Below are positions 8,216 through 16,183 of a stretch of DNA of 64,000 bases, piece after piece. The stretch is from Phytomonospora endophytica. GTDB lineage: Bacteria > Actinomycetota > Actinomycetes > Mycobacteriales > Micromonosporaceae. The translations under genes were made by a program, and so were the position numbers. A model generated the notes under the pieces. It saw only the letters and a list, made by a program, of their open reading frames with translations. It did no database searches and had not been told where the DNA came from. The stretch spans positions 248,001 to 312,000 of the forward strand of contig NZ_JACHGT010000005.1 of NCBI RefSeq assembly GCF_014202425.1, given 5' to 3'. The first letter of the stretch is position 1. Each line of letters starts with the position of its first letter.

Positions 8216-9315
8216 GCACCGAGGTTCCAGCAGGCGAGGGGAAGAAGGACGAGCAGGCCGAGCCGCTCGACGTCCTCGACCCCAACGTCACCCGTTTCGA
8301 GCTCGTCAAGGAGGCACTGCGCCGTGACGGCGTGGAGATCCTCCACTACGAACCGCGCTTCCCGGTCCCCGGGACCAAAGAGGAGAAGCGGGTCGTCCGC
8401 ACCATCTCCTTCTTCTTCGTCCTGTCCGGCCTGGCCGCGCTCGGCTTCATCGTCGCCTACATCTGGTGGCCGTGGGAGTACGAGTTCGGCGGCGCCGACA
8501 CGTGGTCGAAGTGGTACACGCCGGTCCTCGGCGCGCTGCTCGGCATCGCGCTCGGCGGCATCGGCATCGGGATCCTGACCTGGTCGAAGAAGCTCCTCCC
8601 CGTCGAGGAGCTCATGCAGGAGCGGCACGACGGCGCCTCCGACCCGGTGGAGCGCAGGCTCACCGGAGCGACTCTCGTCCACATCGGCGACGAGACCGGC
8701 GTGGCCCGCCGTCCCATGCTCAAACGCGCGCTGCTCTTCGGTGCCGCGCCGCTCGGCCTGGCCGCGCTGATGCCCATCGGCGGTCTGATCAAGGACCCGG
8801 GCGACGCGCTGTTCACCACGGGCTTCAACCCGAAGTTCAACGGCGGCAACCCGGTGCGCCTGATGCGCGAGGACGGGACGCTCATCCGTCCCGAGGAGAT
8901 CAGCGTCGGCGGCCAGATCACGGTCTTCCCGGCGATCCCCGGCGGCGCGACCCTCAAGCACGCCGACTCCCCGACGCTGCTGATCCACCTGCGGGAGCCC
9001 GACGCCGAAGAGGCCCGGAACAACGCCTACGAGATGAACAAGGGCTCCCAGTGGGAGAACCTCATCGCGTACTCCAAGATCTGCACCCACGTCGGCTGCC
9101 CGGCCAGCCTGTACGAGCAGCAGACGAACCGGCTGCTCTGCCCCTGCCACCAGTCGCAGTTCCACATCACCAACAACGCCACGCCGATCTTCGGGCCGGC
9201 GACCCGTGCCCTGCCGCAGCTGCCGATCAGCGTCGACGAAGAGGGCTACCTCTACGCGACGTCGGACTACAAGGTCGCGATCGGCCCGGCCTTCTGGGAG
9301 CGTGAACGAAAGTGA
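8212..9315 (+). CDS. qcrA: Ubiquinol/menaquinol-cytochrome c reductase Rieske iron-sulfur subunit
   Basis: The Rieske [2Fe-2S] protein of the bc1 complex. At 367 residues it is the long actinobacterial form with three membrane helices in the first half (about 62-84, 100-122, 160-180) and the cluster domain at the C-terminus. Box 1 CTHVGC gives C291, H293 and C296; box 2 CPCHQSQF gives C310, C312 and H313, so iron ligands and the disulfide pair are complete. The ATG overlaps the qcrC stop as ATGA, and the gene ends overlapping qcrB as GTGA. Confidence 0.97.
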   Translation: MSTEVPAGEGKKDEQAEPLDVLDPNVTRFELVKEALRRDGVEILHYEPRFPVPGTKEEKRVVRTISFFFVLSGLAALGFIVAYIWWPWEYEFGGADTWSKWYTPVLGALLGIALGGIGIGILTWSKKLLPVEELMQERHDGASDPVERRLTGATLVHIGDETGVARRPMLKRALLFGAAPLGLAALMPIGGLIKDPGDALFTTGFNPKFNGGNPVRLMREDGTLIRPEEISVGGQITVFPAIPGGATLKHADSPTLLIHLREPDAEEARNNAYEMNKGSQWENLIAYSKICTHVGCPASLYEQQTNRLLCPCHQSQFHITNNATPIFGPATRALPQLPISVDEEGYLYATSDYKVAIGPAFWERERK

Positions 9316-10922
9316 AGCGTCGCAAACTCGACGTCAAGCAGCTCCCCGCGAAGGCGGCCGGAGAGCTCGACGACCGGTTCCAACTGGCGAGTCCGCTCCG
9401 CAAGGTCCTGACCAAGGTCTTCCCCGACCACTGGTCGTTCCTGCTCGGCGAGATCGCGCTGTTCTCGTTCATCGTGCTGCTGCTCACCGGCACGTTCCTG
9501 GCGCTGTTCTTCGACCCGTCGATGACCGAGGTGCACTACGAGGGCGCCTACGCCCCGTTGCGCGGCATCGAGATGTCGAAGGCCTACGAGTCCAGCCTGA
9601 ACCTGTCCTTCGACGTGCGCGGCGGACTCATCCTGCGCCAGATGCACCACTGGGCCGCGCTGCTGTTCATGGCCGCGATCGTCGTCCACATGGGCCGTAC
9701 CTTCTTCACCGGCGCGTTCCGCAAGCCGCGTGAGACGAACTGGCTCATCGGTGTGCTGCTGTTCTGGCTCGGCTTCGCCGAGGGCTTCATCGGCTACTCG
9801 CTTCCCGACGACGCGCTCTCCGGTACCGGTCTGCGCATCGCCGGCGGCATCGCCGAGTCGATCCCACTGGTCGGCTCGTGGGTCTCCTTCGCCCTGTTCG
9901 GCGGAGAGTTCCCGGGCGACTCGGTGATCCCGATGTTCTACATCCTGCACGTGTTCCTGCTGCCGGGCCTCCTGCTGGCACTCATCGGCGTCCACGTCGG
10001 TCTGGTGTTCATCCAGAAGCACACCCAGTGGCCCGGGCCGAAGCGCACCGAGCACAACGTCATCGGGTACCGGATGTTCCCGAACTACGTGTCGAAGCAG
10101 GGCGGGTTCTTCATGCTCGTCTTCGCGGTGATCGCGCTGATGGCGGGCCTGTTCCAGATCAACCCGATCTGGATGTTCGGACCGTACCGGGCCGAAGTCG
10201 TGTCGGCGGGCTCGCAGCCCGACTTCTACGTCATGTTCCTCGACGGCATCGTCCGGCTCTTCCCGGCCTGGGAGATCAGGGCCTTCGGCTTCACCGTTCC
10301 GGCGGTGTTCTGGCCAGGCATCGTCGGCATGGGGCTGTTCACCATGCTGCCGCTGATGTACCCGTTCCTGGAACGGCGCTTCACCAAGGACAAGGCGCAC
10401 CACAACCTGCTCCAGCGGCCCCGGGACGTTCCGGCCCGCGCCGGAGTCGGCGCGATGGCCCTGGCCTTCTTCATCATCTGCACACTGTCGGGCGCCAACG
10501 ACATCATCGCCGACAAGTTCAACATCAGCCTGAACGCGATGACCTGGGGCGGCCGGATCGGACTGCTGGTGGTACCGCCACTGGCGTACCTGATGACCTA
10601 CCGGATCTGCCTCGGACTCCAGCAGCACGACCGCGAGGTCCTCGCCCACGGTGTCGAGACCGGCATCATCAAGCGCGACGCCGACGGCCGCTTCTACGAA
10701 GTGCACCAGCCGCTGGCACAGCCGGACGAGCACGGACACACCTCGCTGGAGTACAACGGCTGGACCGTACCGAAGAAGATGAACCGCCTCGGCGCGCTCG
10801 CACCCACGCTGAAGGGCTTCTTCAAGCCGATCGAGCAACCGGCCCCCAAGCCGGAAGCCGACGGCGAGGACGGCGAAGTCGGCGACGGCGAAAAGCGTGA
10901 GGAGATCACCGCCGGGAAGTAG
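9312..10922 (+). CDS. qcrB: Menaquinol-cytochrome c reductase cytochrome b subunit
   Basis: The quinol-oxidising, diheme cytochrome b of the bc1 complex and the usual target of Q203-type inhibitors in mycobacteria. The 536-residue product contains the N-terminal four-helix heme bundle, with paired His in the helix starting LRQMHHWAALLF and at IVVHMGR, and a C-terminal half of further helices. An actinobacteria-type acidic tail of about 90 residues follows. The GTG start overlaps qcrA by four bases. It is the last gene of the operon and is followed 14 bases later by a strong terminator. Confidence 0.97.
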   Translation: MKRRKLDVKQLPAKAAGELDDRFQLASPLRKVLTKVFPDHWSFLLGEIALFSFIVLLLTGTFLALFFDPSMTEVHYEGAYAPLRGIEMSKAYESSLNLSFDVRGGLILRQMHHWAALLFMAAIVVHMGRTFFTGAFRKPRETNWLIGVLLFWLGFAEGFIGYSLPDDALSGTGLRIAGGIAESIPLVGSWVSFALFGGEFPGDSVIPMFYILHVFLLPGLLLALIGVHVGLVFIQKHTQWPGPKRTEHNVIGYRMFPNYVSKQGGFFMLVFAVIALMAGLFQINPIWMFGPYRAEVVSAGSQPDFYVMFLDGIVRLFPAWEIRAFGFTVPAVFWPGIVGMGLFTMLPLMYPFLERRFTKDKAHHNLLQRPRDVPARAGVGAMALAFFIICTLSGANDIIADKFNISLNAMTWGGRIGLLVVPPLAYLMTYRICLGLQQHDREVLAHGVETGIIKRDADGRFYEVHQPLAQPDEHGHTSLEYNGWTVPKKMNRLGALAPTLKGFFKPIEQPAPKPEADGEDGEVGDGEKREEITAGK

Positions 10923-10936
10923 CGGCGGTGACGGAG

Positions 10937-10968
10937 CAACCCCGGTCCCCTTGAGGGGGCCGGGGTTG
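10937..10968 (+). terminator. Rho-independent terminator of the ctaE-qcrCAB operon
   Basis: A 13-bp stem (AACCCCGGTCCCC pairing with GGGGGCCGGGGTT, one G-T pair) with a TTGA loop and a T-rich tail (GTTTGTGTTTGG), placed 14 bases after the qcrB stop. Confidence 0.88.
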
Positions 10969-11400
10969 TTTGTGTTTGGTGTTGGTTTTGGTTTTGGGTA
11001 GAGCCTGTGCTGGTTGGCTCGCTGCGCTCGCGATGCTGCTGGCGCCGCTGCGCGGCTTCGCCTCCGGGCCTTCGGCCCGCTTGCCGCTGGGCACGGTGGT
11101 CGCCTCCGCCGCCTTACTGGGTGGGGACTGTCGTGGCCATGGGTGCGGTTGGTCTTGTGTTGCGGGGCGGCTTTGGCGACCACCGCGCCTTACGCGGCAG
11201 AGTTCACCCGTGGTGGGTCGCGGCTTGGGGGAAGCTCTGGCCCGCGTCTGCGCCCGGACCTGCGCCCGCACGCTTCCGCCTTCCGTCTCGGACCTCGCGG
11301 CCTTCCACCGCAGGCCTCGCCACCCGCCGAGTCGCGCTTTCCCAGCCCCGCCAGCCCGACCCGCCGCCGCTACCCCGCCGCGTCACGCTTCGCTGCCCGC

Positions 11401-11496
11401 AAGCCCGCAAGCCCGCAAGCCCGCAAGCCCGCAAGCCCGCAAGCCCGCAAGCCCGCAAGCCCGCAAGCCCGCAAGCCCGCAAGCCCGCAAGCCCGC
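11401..11496. repeat. Tandem octamer array, 12 units of AAGCCCGC
   Basis: Twelve uninterrupted copies of AAGCCCGC occupy exactly 96 bases, with partial units on both sides. An 8-base period is not a codon multiple, so the array is readable in all frames as Pro-Gln-Ala-Arg-Lys type repeats. This is typical of slipped-strand expansion in non-coding DNA. Confidence 0.95.
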
Positions 11497-11820
11497 CGTG
11501 GCACATTCCGCTGGCCCGCGCGCACGGCCCGGAGCCGCTCGCCCGCGAGCCCGCCGTTGGCCGTCAGCTGCCCGAAAGCATGTAGGCCCGCCAGCGAGTG
11601 CGCGAGTCCACTGTTAGCCGTCAGCTTCCCGCGAGCGTGCAGGCCCGCGAGCCCGCCGCCTTCCATACCGGACCTCGCCGCCCGCCGCGCCACGCTCCGC
11701 CAGCTCGCGTCGGCCCGCCGGTGCCACTAGCCCGCCCCACCGCCGCTGCCTCCGCGTCAGCCCGTCAGCTGCTCGCAAACGAGCAGGCCCGCCAGAGCCC
11801 GCCGTGTCACGCTTCCTCAG

Positions 11821-11914
11821 CCCTCAGCCCTCAGCCCTCAGCCCTCAGCCCTCAGCCCTCAGCCCTCAGCCCTCAAGTCCCCAGCCCTCAAGTCCCCAGC
11901 CCTCAAGTCCCCAG
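11821..11914. repeat. Tandem heptamer array (CCCTCAG x7) running into 15-mer array (CCCTCAAGTCCCCAG x3)
   Basis: Seven perfect CCCTCAG units (11821-11869) are followed directly by three perfect 15-base units (11870-11914) whose first half is derived from the heptamer. The 15-mer probably arose from a point change plus insertion and then duplication. Confidence 0.95.
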
Positions 11915-11916
11915 CC

Positions 11917-12460
11917 CGTTCTCGCGAGCCATTGAGGCTTGGGGGTTCACGGATCGGCGGCTTCGGGCGGCCCACTGGGCCGTGAGTTTCCGGCCCGCCA
12001 GTTTCCATCCCGCCGCCCGTTCTCGCGAGCCATCGAGGTTCGGGGCGGTTCACGGATCCGCGGCTTCAGCCCGCCCGCTGGGCCGCTGGCCCGTGGGTAG
12101 CCAGCTCGCGAGCCCCGGCCTGTCAACCAGCCCTCGCCGCCTTCCACCGCAGACCTTGCCGCCAGCCGCCAGCCCGTTCTCGCGAGTGATCGGGGCTCGG
12201 GTGGTTCACGGATCGGCGGCTCCAGCGGCCAGTCCGTTGGCTGGCGAGCCATCGGCTAGTCGGCCAGTCGGCTGCGAGTTTCCATCCCGCCAGCCGTCCT
12301 CGCGTGCCATCGAGGTTCGGGGTGGTTCAGGGATCGGCGGCTTCCGCCCGCCCGCCAGCCCGTGGGTATCCAGCTCGCGCGTCCCGGCCCGCAGGCTTGC
12401 CGTCCACAGCCCGCCGGCGTTCTCCCGAGCCGTCGGGGCCAGGGGCGGCGGCCTCAGCTG
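11917..12460. repeat. Five diverged copies of a 45-50 bp dispersed repeat
   Basis: A unit running from CGTTCTCGCGAGCCATCGAG through GGTTCACGGATCGGCGGCTTC occurs at about 11917-11964, 12018-12067, 12175-12222, 12295-12344 and, more decayed, 12418-12460. Spacing is about 90-160 bases. The inter-copy sequence (GCCCGCC-, CCAGCC- rich) is also partly shared, so a larger unit of about 120 bp may have been duplicated and then eroded. Confidence 0.8.
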
Positions 12461-12598
12461 GCGGCCAGCCCTGGAGCCCCGCCCGCCAGCCGTCCTCCCC
12501 AGCCACCGGCCGCGGCGCGGCTCGGCCCGGCGGCCCCGGCCGCCCCACACCCGCCCTCCACCAGCGCGGCACCGTCCGTCCCGCTCCGAGTCGGCTCC

Positions 12599-13534
12599 TC
12601 ACGAGTACCTCTCCACCAACCCCGCGAACACCCCGAACGCAGGCTTCGCCCCGTACCCGTCGTCCATCAGCCCGAAGCGCCAGAACAGGCCTTCCCCGCC
12701 ACTGTCCGCGTCCCGCAGTGAGAAGTGCGTGTACGCCGCCACGTTCACCTCCCTCGCCGCCTTCACCACCGCCCCGACGATCGTTGCCACGATCTGTGCC
12801 TGCTGTTCCGGTGTGCGGGCGGGGCCTGTCGGCCAGCCGTTTTCGGTGATGTGGATCGGGATGTCGGCGGCGATGCCGGCGGGGGTCAGGATCTGCTCGC
12901 GGTGGTAGGTGAGGAGTCCGGCCGTTCCCTCGGCGAGTTCGGCGAGCGGCATGGGCCGGAAGACGTCGGGGAAGAAGTCGAGGCCGACGTAGTCGAGGGC
13001 GGCGGTGAACTCCGGGCCGCCGAGGGTGGTGAGGTCGGCGACGAAGCCGGCGGCGGGACCGAACAGGACCGTCGTGTTGAACCCGACGCGCAGATCGGCG
13101 AAGCCCCTGGCACGGGCCTCGTCCTTGGCGGCGAGGACGCCCGCGACGATCGCCTCCCGCACGCGCGGATAGGCGCCGTCGAGGGTGGGGTTGCCGACGA
13201 CGTTCGGTTCCTCCGCGATCTGGAGCGTGGCGACGTCGGCGCCGTGGCGGGCGACCTCGGCGCGGACCCAGTCGGCGTAGCCGTCGACGTCGCCGGTGGG
13301 GGACTGGTACTGCAGGACCAGGTCGAGTTTCCGGCCCGGCGTGACGTACTGTTCGACGCGGTCGGGCGTGGACGGCGTATCGGCCGCACCGGTGTAGGTG
13401 CGGTATCCGCGGACGAGGGTGACACCGAGCTCGTCGAGGGCCTTCGTGATGGCGGCGGGGTCGTCGGGGGGACCGGACAGGACGCGGCCCTGGTCGTCGC
13501 CGAGCGCGCCGCCGGGGTAGATGCCGAAGATCAT
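12599..13534 (-). CDS. Clan GH-A-like (TIM-barrel) glycoside hydrolase
   Basis: A 311-residue cytoplasmic protein without signal peptide. Its layout fits a clan GH-A TIM barrel: an AEEPN segment in the first half matches the acid/base NEP-type motif at the end of strand 4, and ITENGWPTG near residue 240 matches the nucleophile ENG motif of strand 7. The family and substrate are not identifiable by eye; its size suggests a bare catalytic barrel. It is translationally coupled (ATGA overlap) to the upstream PadR-type regulator, which probably controls it. Its 3' end abuts repeat block A. Confidence 0.72.
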   Translation of the reverse strand: MIFGIYPGGALGDDQGRVLSGPPDDPAAITKALDELGVTLVRGYRTYTGAADTPSTPDRVEQYVTPGRKLDLVLQYQSPTGDVDGYADWVRAEVARHGADVATLQIAEEPNVVGNPTLDGAYPRVREAIVAGVLAAKDEARARGFADLRVGFNTTVLFGPAAGFVADLTTLGGPEFTAALDYVGLDFFPDVFRPMPLAELAEGTAGLLTYHREQILTPAGIAADIPIHITENGWPTGPARTPEQQAQIVATIVGAVVKAAREVNVAAYTHFSLRDADSGGEGLFWRFGLMDDGYGAKPAFGVFAGLVERYS

Positions 13535-14127
13535 GCGTTCTCGCTCTCGTCGGGTGAGGTGGGCCAGGTGAGGGTCCCGGCGCGGATCTCGTCGGCGATG
13601 GCGCGCACCCAGGCGCGTTCGCCGTCGAGCTGGTGCAGGGCGTATTCGGCCTCGATGACGTGGAGGCGGGGGACCGCGGCCGCGGTCAGCGCCTCGTCGA
13701 GGGCGGCGCGTTCGGCGTCGAGGAGTTCGCCGAGGCGGTCCTCGCGTTCGCGGAGGGCGGCGAGCGCTCCCTGCGGGCCGAGGGCGCCGAGGTAGGCCAC
13801 GGCGGTGAGGAAGGCGGGGTACTCGCGTCGCGGCCGGCGGATCTGGTCGCCGAGGCGGGCGGTGAACTCGGCGCGGCCCTCCGGGGTGAGTTCGTAGACG
13901 GTCCGGGCGGGCCGGCCGCCTTCGCGGACGGTCGCGAGGGCGGTGATCCAGCCGGCGGTCTCGATGGCGCGGACGACGTCGTAGAGGGATCCGCGGTTGA
14001 TCCGCACGGCGGCGTCCTTGCCGCGTTCGCGAAGCACGGCCGCCATCTCGTAGGGGTGCATGGGCCGTTCCATGAGCAGGCCCATGAGGGGGAGGACGAG
14101 TGGATTGTCGGTAGTCCGTTTTGGCAT
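13531..14127 (-). CDS. PadR-family transcriptional regulator
   Basis: A 198-residue protein with a PadR winged-helix domain in the first 85 residues (PLMGLLMERPMHPYEMAAVL, then NRGSLYDVVRAIETAGWI) and a C-terminal helical dimerisation domain of about 100 residues, as in the longer PadR subgroup. ATG 14127 is chosen because CAGGAG lies seven bases upstream. The frame remains open to 14274 without protein-like sequence. It overlaps the glycoside hydrolase start by four bases. PadR proteins usually repress their own operon and are released by small ligands. Confidence 0.88.
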   Translation of the reverse strand: MPKRTTDNPLVLPLMGLLMERPMHPYEMAAVLRERGKDAAVRINRGSLYDVVRAIETAGWITALATVREGGRPARTVYELTPEGRAEFTARLGDQIRRPRREYPAFLTAVAYLGALGPQGALAALREREDRLGELLDAERAALDEALTAAAVPRLHVIEAEYALHQLDGERAWVRAIADEIRAGTLTWPTSPDESENA

Positions 14128-14428
14128 GGTCGACTCCTGATAGCAGAACTCGACTATAGCGCGCTGAAGGCGAGAGTGAAGATCATCGGGCGTGTGCTCC
14201 GACACGTCCGGGATGCTCCAAAGTGGACGCTGCGTGCCCGATTCCGGACCGGCCGAGAAGGCATATCGAAACACTTCACTGCACGTCGCACCCCCTGTGC
14301 GACACCGCCTCCAGCACCCGCGAATCGTCCGATCGGATGAGCGACACTTCGCCCTCGATCACTAGGTTCTGCCCGGTCGTCCCATTAGGATCGCCAAAGA
14401 CGCGACAATAGGCGGACGGAGGTGTGAC
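14128..14428. promoter_or_regulatory. Divergent intergenic region between PadR and RelA/SpoT genes
   Basis: A 301-base region with no gene. It contains a perfect inverted repeat GTCGCAC-N5-GTGCGAC at 14285-14303 and a TAGGAT box at 14386-14391 that could be the -10 for the + strand gene starting at 14429. A GGAGG ribosome site at 14418-14422 precedes that start. Which gene the inverted repeat serves is unclear. Confidence 0.5.
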
Positions 14429-16183
14429 GTGCTGCGGGCCATCCTCTCAAGATCCAGTGAGTCGAACGACGGGCTGAGCGCCCTCGTGGACCAGCTCGTG
14501 CGCACCCACCGCGCCGAGTACGCCAGCCCCGACATCCCCCTCCTGCGCAAGGCCTACCGCATCGGCGAACAGATGCACCGCGGCCAGATGCGCAAGAGCG
14601 GCGAGCCCTACATCACCCATCCCCTCGCCGTCACCCAGATCCTCGCCGAGCTCGGCATGGACACCACGACGCTCGCGGCCTCACTGCTGCACGACACCGT
14701 CGAGGACACCAGCTACACGCTCGAACAGCTCCGCGCCGACTTCGGCACCGAGGTCGCCTGGATGGTCGACGGCGTCACCAAGCTCGACAAGGTCTCCTTC
14801 GGTGAGGTCGCCGAGGCCGAGACCACCCGCAAGCTCATCGTCGCCGCCGGACGCGACATCCGGGTCATGGTCATCAAACTCGCCGACCGGGTGCACAACA
14901 TGCAGACCCTCGGCTTCAAGTCCCGGCCCTCGCAGGTGCGCATCGCCAAGGCCACCCAGGACGTCCTGATCCCCCTCGCCGACCGGCTCGGCCTCTACGT
15001 GCTCAAACGGGAGCTGGAGGACCTCGTCCTCGGCATCATCGAACCCGAGCTCTACCAGGAGATCGAGAAGTTCCTGGCCAGCGGGGGAGACCGCATCGCG
15101 CGCGTCGAGGCCGCGCGCCGCAGGCTCGCCCCGCAGCTGCGCGAGGTCCGCGTCACCGCCGAGATCGTCGACCGGCCCCGCCACCACTACTCCGTCTACC
15201 GCGAGCGCAACGCCGGCCGCCCCAGCGGGAGACACGACCCGCTGCGCCTCGTCCTGCTCGTCGAAGGCTCCGACACCGACTGCTACGCCGCCCTCGGCGC
15301 CGTCCACAACACCTGGCAGCCGATCCCCGGGCGCTTCAAGGACTTCATCGCCTCACCGAAGTTCAACATGTACCAGTCACTGCACACCACCGTCTTCGGC
15401 CCCGACCACGAGCCCATGGACGTCATGGTCCGCACCCGGCACATGAACCGGATCGCCGAACTCGGCATCATCGCCCAGCTCTCGCCAAGCGGCCAGCGCG
15501 CCCACCGCGGGCCCGAGAAGCTGCTGTGGCTCACGCGCCTGCTCGACTGGCAACGCGAGACCAACGACTCGGCCAAGTTCCTCGAATCACTGCGCTGCGA
15601 CCTCGCCGACGAACAGATCCTGGTGTTCACCTCCCAGGGCAAACAGGTCCTCATGCCCCTCGCCGCGACCCCCGTCGACCTCGCCTACAGCGTCGACACC
15701 CGCATCGGCGACCGCCTCATCGGCGCCTACGTCAACGGCCGCCTCGTACCGCTCTCCCGCGGCCTCGCCGACGGCGACCTCGTCGAGATCATCACCGCCG
15801 AAGGCGGCGACTACCCAGGCCCCTCGCAGGAATGGCTCCTCACCGCCAAGACCCCGCAGGCGCAACTCCAGATCAGCCAGTGGTTCGCCGGGCACCGCGA
15901 CGACCGCATGCCCGAGAAGGCCCTCGGCGAACGCATCACCGCCGGCCGCGCCGCCCTCAAACTCGCCCTCCACCAACGCGACCGCGGCCTGTCCACCGAC
16001 GAACCGCTCATGCGCCTCGGCCGCGACCTCGGCTACCGCGACGTCGACGCCCTCTGCCTCGCCGTCAGCGACGGCAAGATCGACGCCGGCCAGCTCGCCG
16101 ACCGCCTCATCGACATGGTCGACCGCGTCCCGTTATCGTCGGGCACACCCCGGGCCTGGCAGGCCGAGGCCTCAGAGGCGTGA
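14429..16183 (+). CDS. RelA/SpoT-family protein, hydrolase intact, synthetase half degenerate, no ACT domain
   Basis: A 584-residue second-type RSH protein. The ppGpp hydrolase half (about 1-190) keeps the metal and catalytic set: THP, H88-D89, E92-D93 (LLHDTVEDT), D153 and N157 (IKLADRVHNM). The synthetase region (about 225-350) keeps GRFKDFIASPKFNMYQSLHT. It lacks the usual IYDLxAIR core (here RHDPLRLVLL), and the catalytic Glu of the E-x-Q-x-R-T motif is Asp (D331 in MDVMVRT). A TGS domain follows (about 395-455). The C-terminal zinc-finger and ACT domains of full Rel are absent. It resembles the Streptomyces RshA group. GTG start with GGAGG. Confidence 0.88.
   Translation: MLRAILSRSSESNDGLSALVDQLVRTHRAEYASPDIPLLRKAYRIGEQMHRGQMRKSGEPYITHPLAVTQILAELGMDTTTLAASLLHDTVEDTSYTLEQLRADFGTEVAWMVDGVTKLDKVSFGEVAEAETTRKLIVAAGRDIRVMVIKLADRVHNMQTLGFKSRPSQVRIAKATQDVLIPLADRLGLYVLKRELEDLVLGIIEPELYQEIEKFLASGGDRIARVEAARRRLAPQLREVRVTAEIVDRPRHHYSVYRERNAGRPSGRHDPLRLVLLVEGSDTDCYAALGAVHNTWQPIPGRFKDFIASPKFNMYQSLHTTVFGPDHEPMDVMVRTRHMNRIAELGIIAQLSPSGQRAHRGPEKLLWLTRLLDWQRETNDSAKFLESLRCDLADEQILVFTSQGKQVLMPLAATPVDLAYSVDTRIGDRLIGAYVNGRLVPLSRGLADGDLVEIITAEGGDYPGPSQEWLLTAKTPQAQLQISQWFAGHRDDRMPEKALGERITAGRAALKLALHQRDRGLSTDEPLMRLGRDLGYRDVDALCLAVSDGKIDAGQLADRLIDMVDRVPLSSGTPRAWQAEASEA

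Larger units (their letters stand above)
10970..12598. repeat. Gene-free repeat-rich block A
   Basis: About 1.6 kb between the qcr terminator and the glycoside hydrolase with no convincing gene on either strand; the open frames are low in complexity (Pro/Ala/Ser/Arg) and follow the repeats. Its 5' part (10985-11215) contains REP-like words such as GCTCGCTGCGCTCGC and a segment ending CCACCGCGCCTTACGCGGCA (11178-11197) that recurs in variant form near 18090 and 18370. Its middle and 3' parts hold short tandem arrays and about five diverged copies of a 45-50 bp unit, listed separately. GC skews strongly to C on +. Confidence 0.75.

Noticed and set aside
11396-11496. Short tandem units that could be mistaken for a CRISPR array
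   Set aside because: The units are eight bases with no spacers; no cas genes are present.
10970-12598. Several long open frames in repeat block A on both strands (Pro/Ala/Ser/Arg-rich)
   Set aside because: They arise from G/C-rich repeats with non-triplet periods, lack ribosome sites and any domain, and overlap one another in all frames.
12599-14127. Beta-glucosidase or arabinofuranosidase identity for the GH-A-like enzyme
   Set aside because: The two catalytic Glu motifs support the clan, but nothing visible fixes family or substrate.
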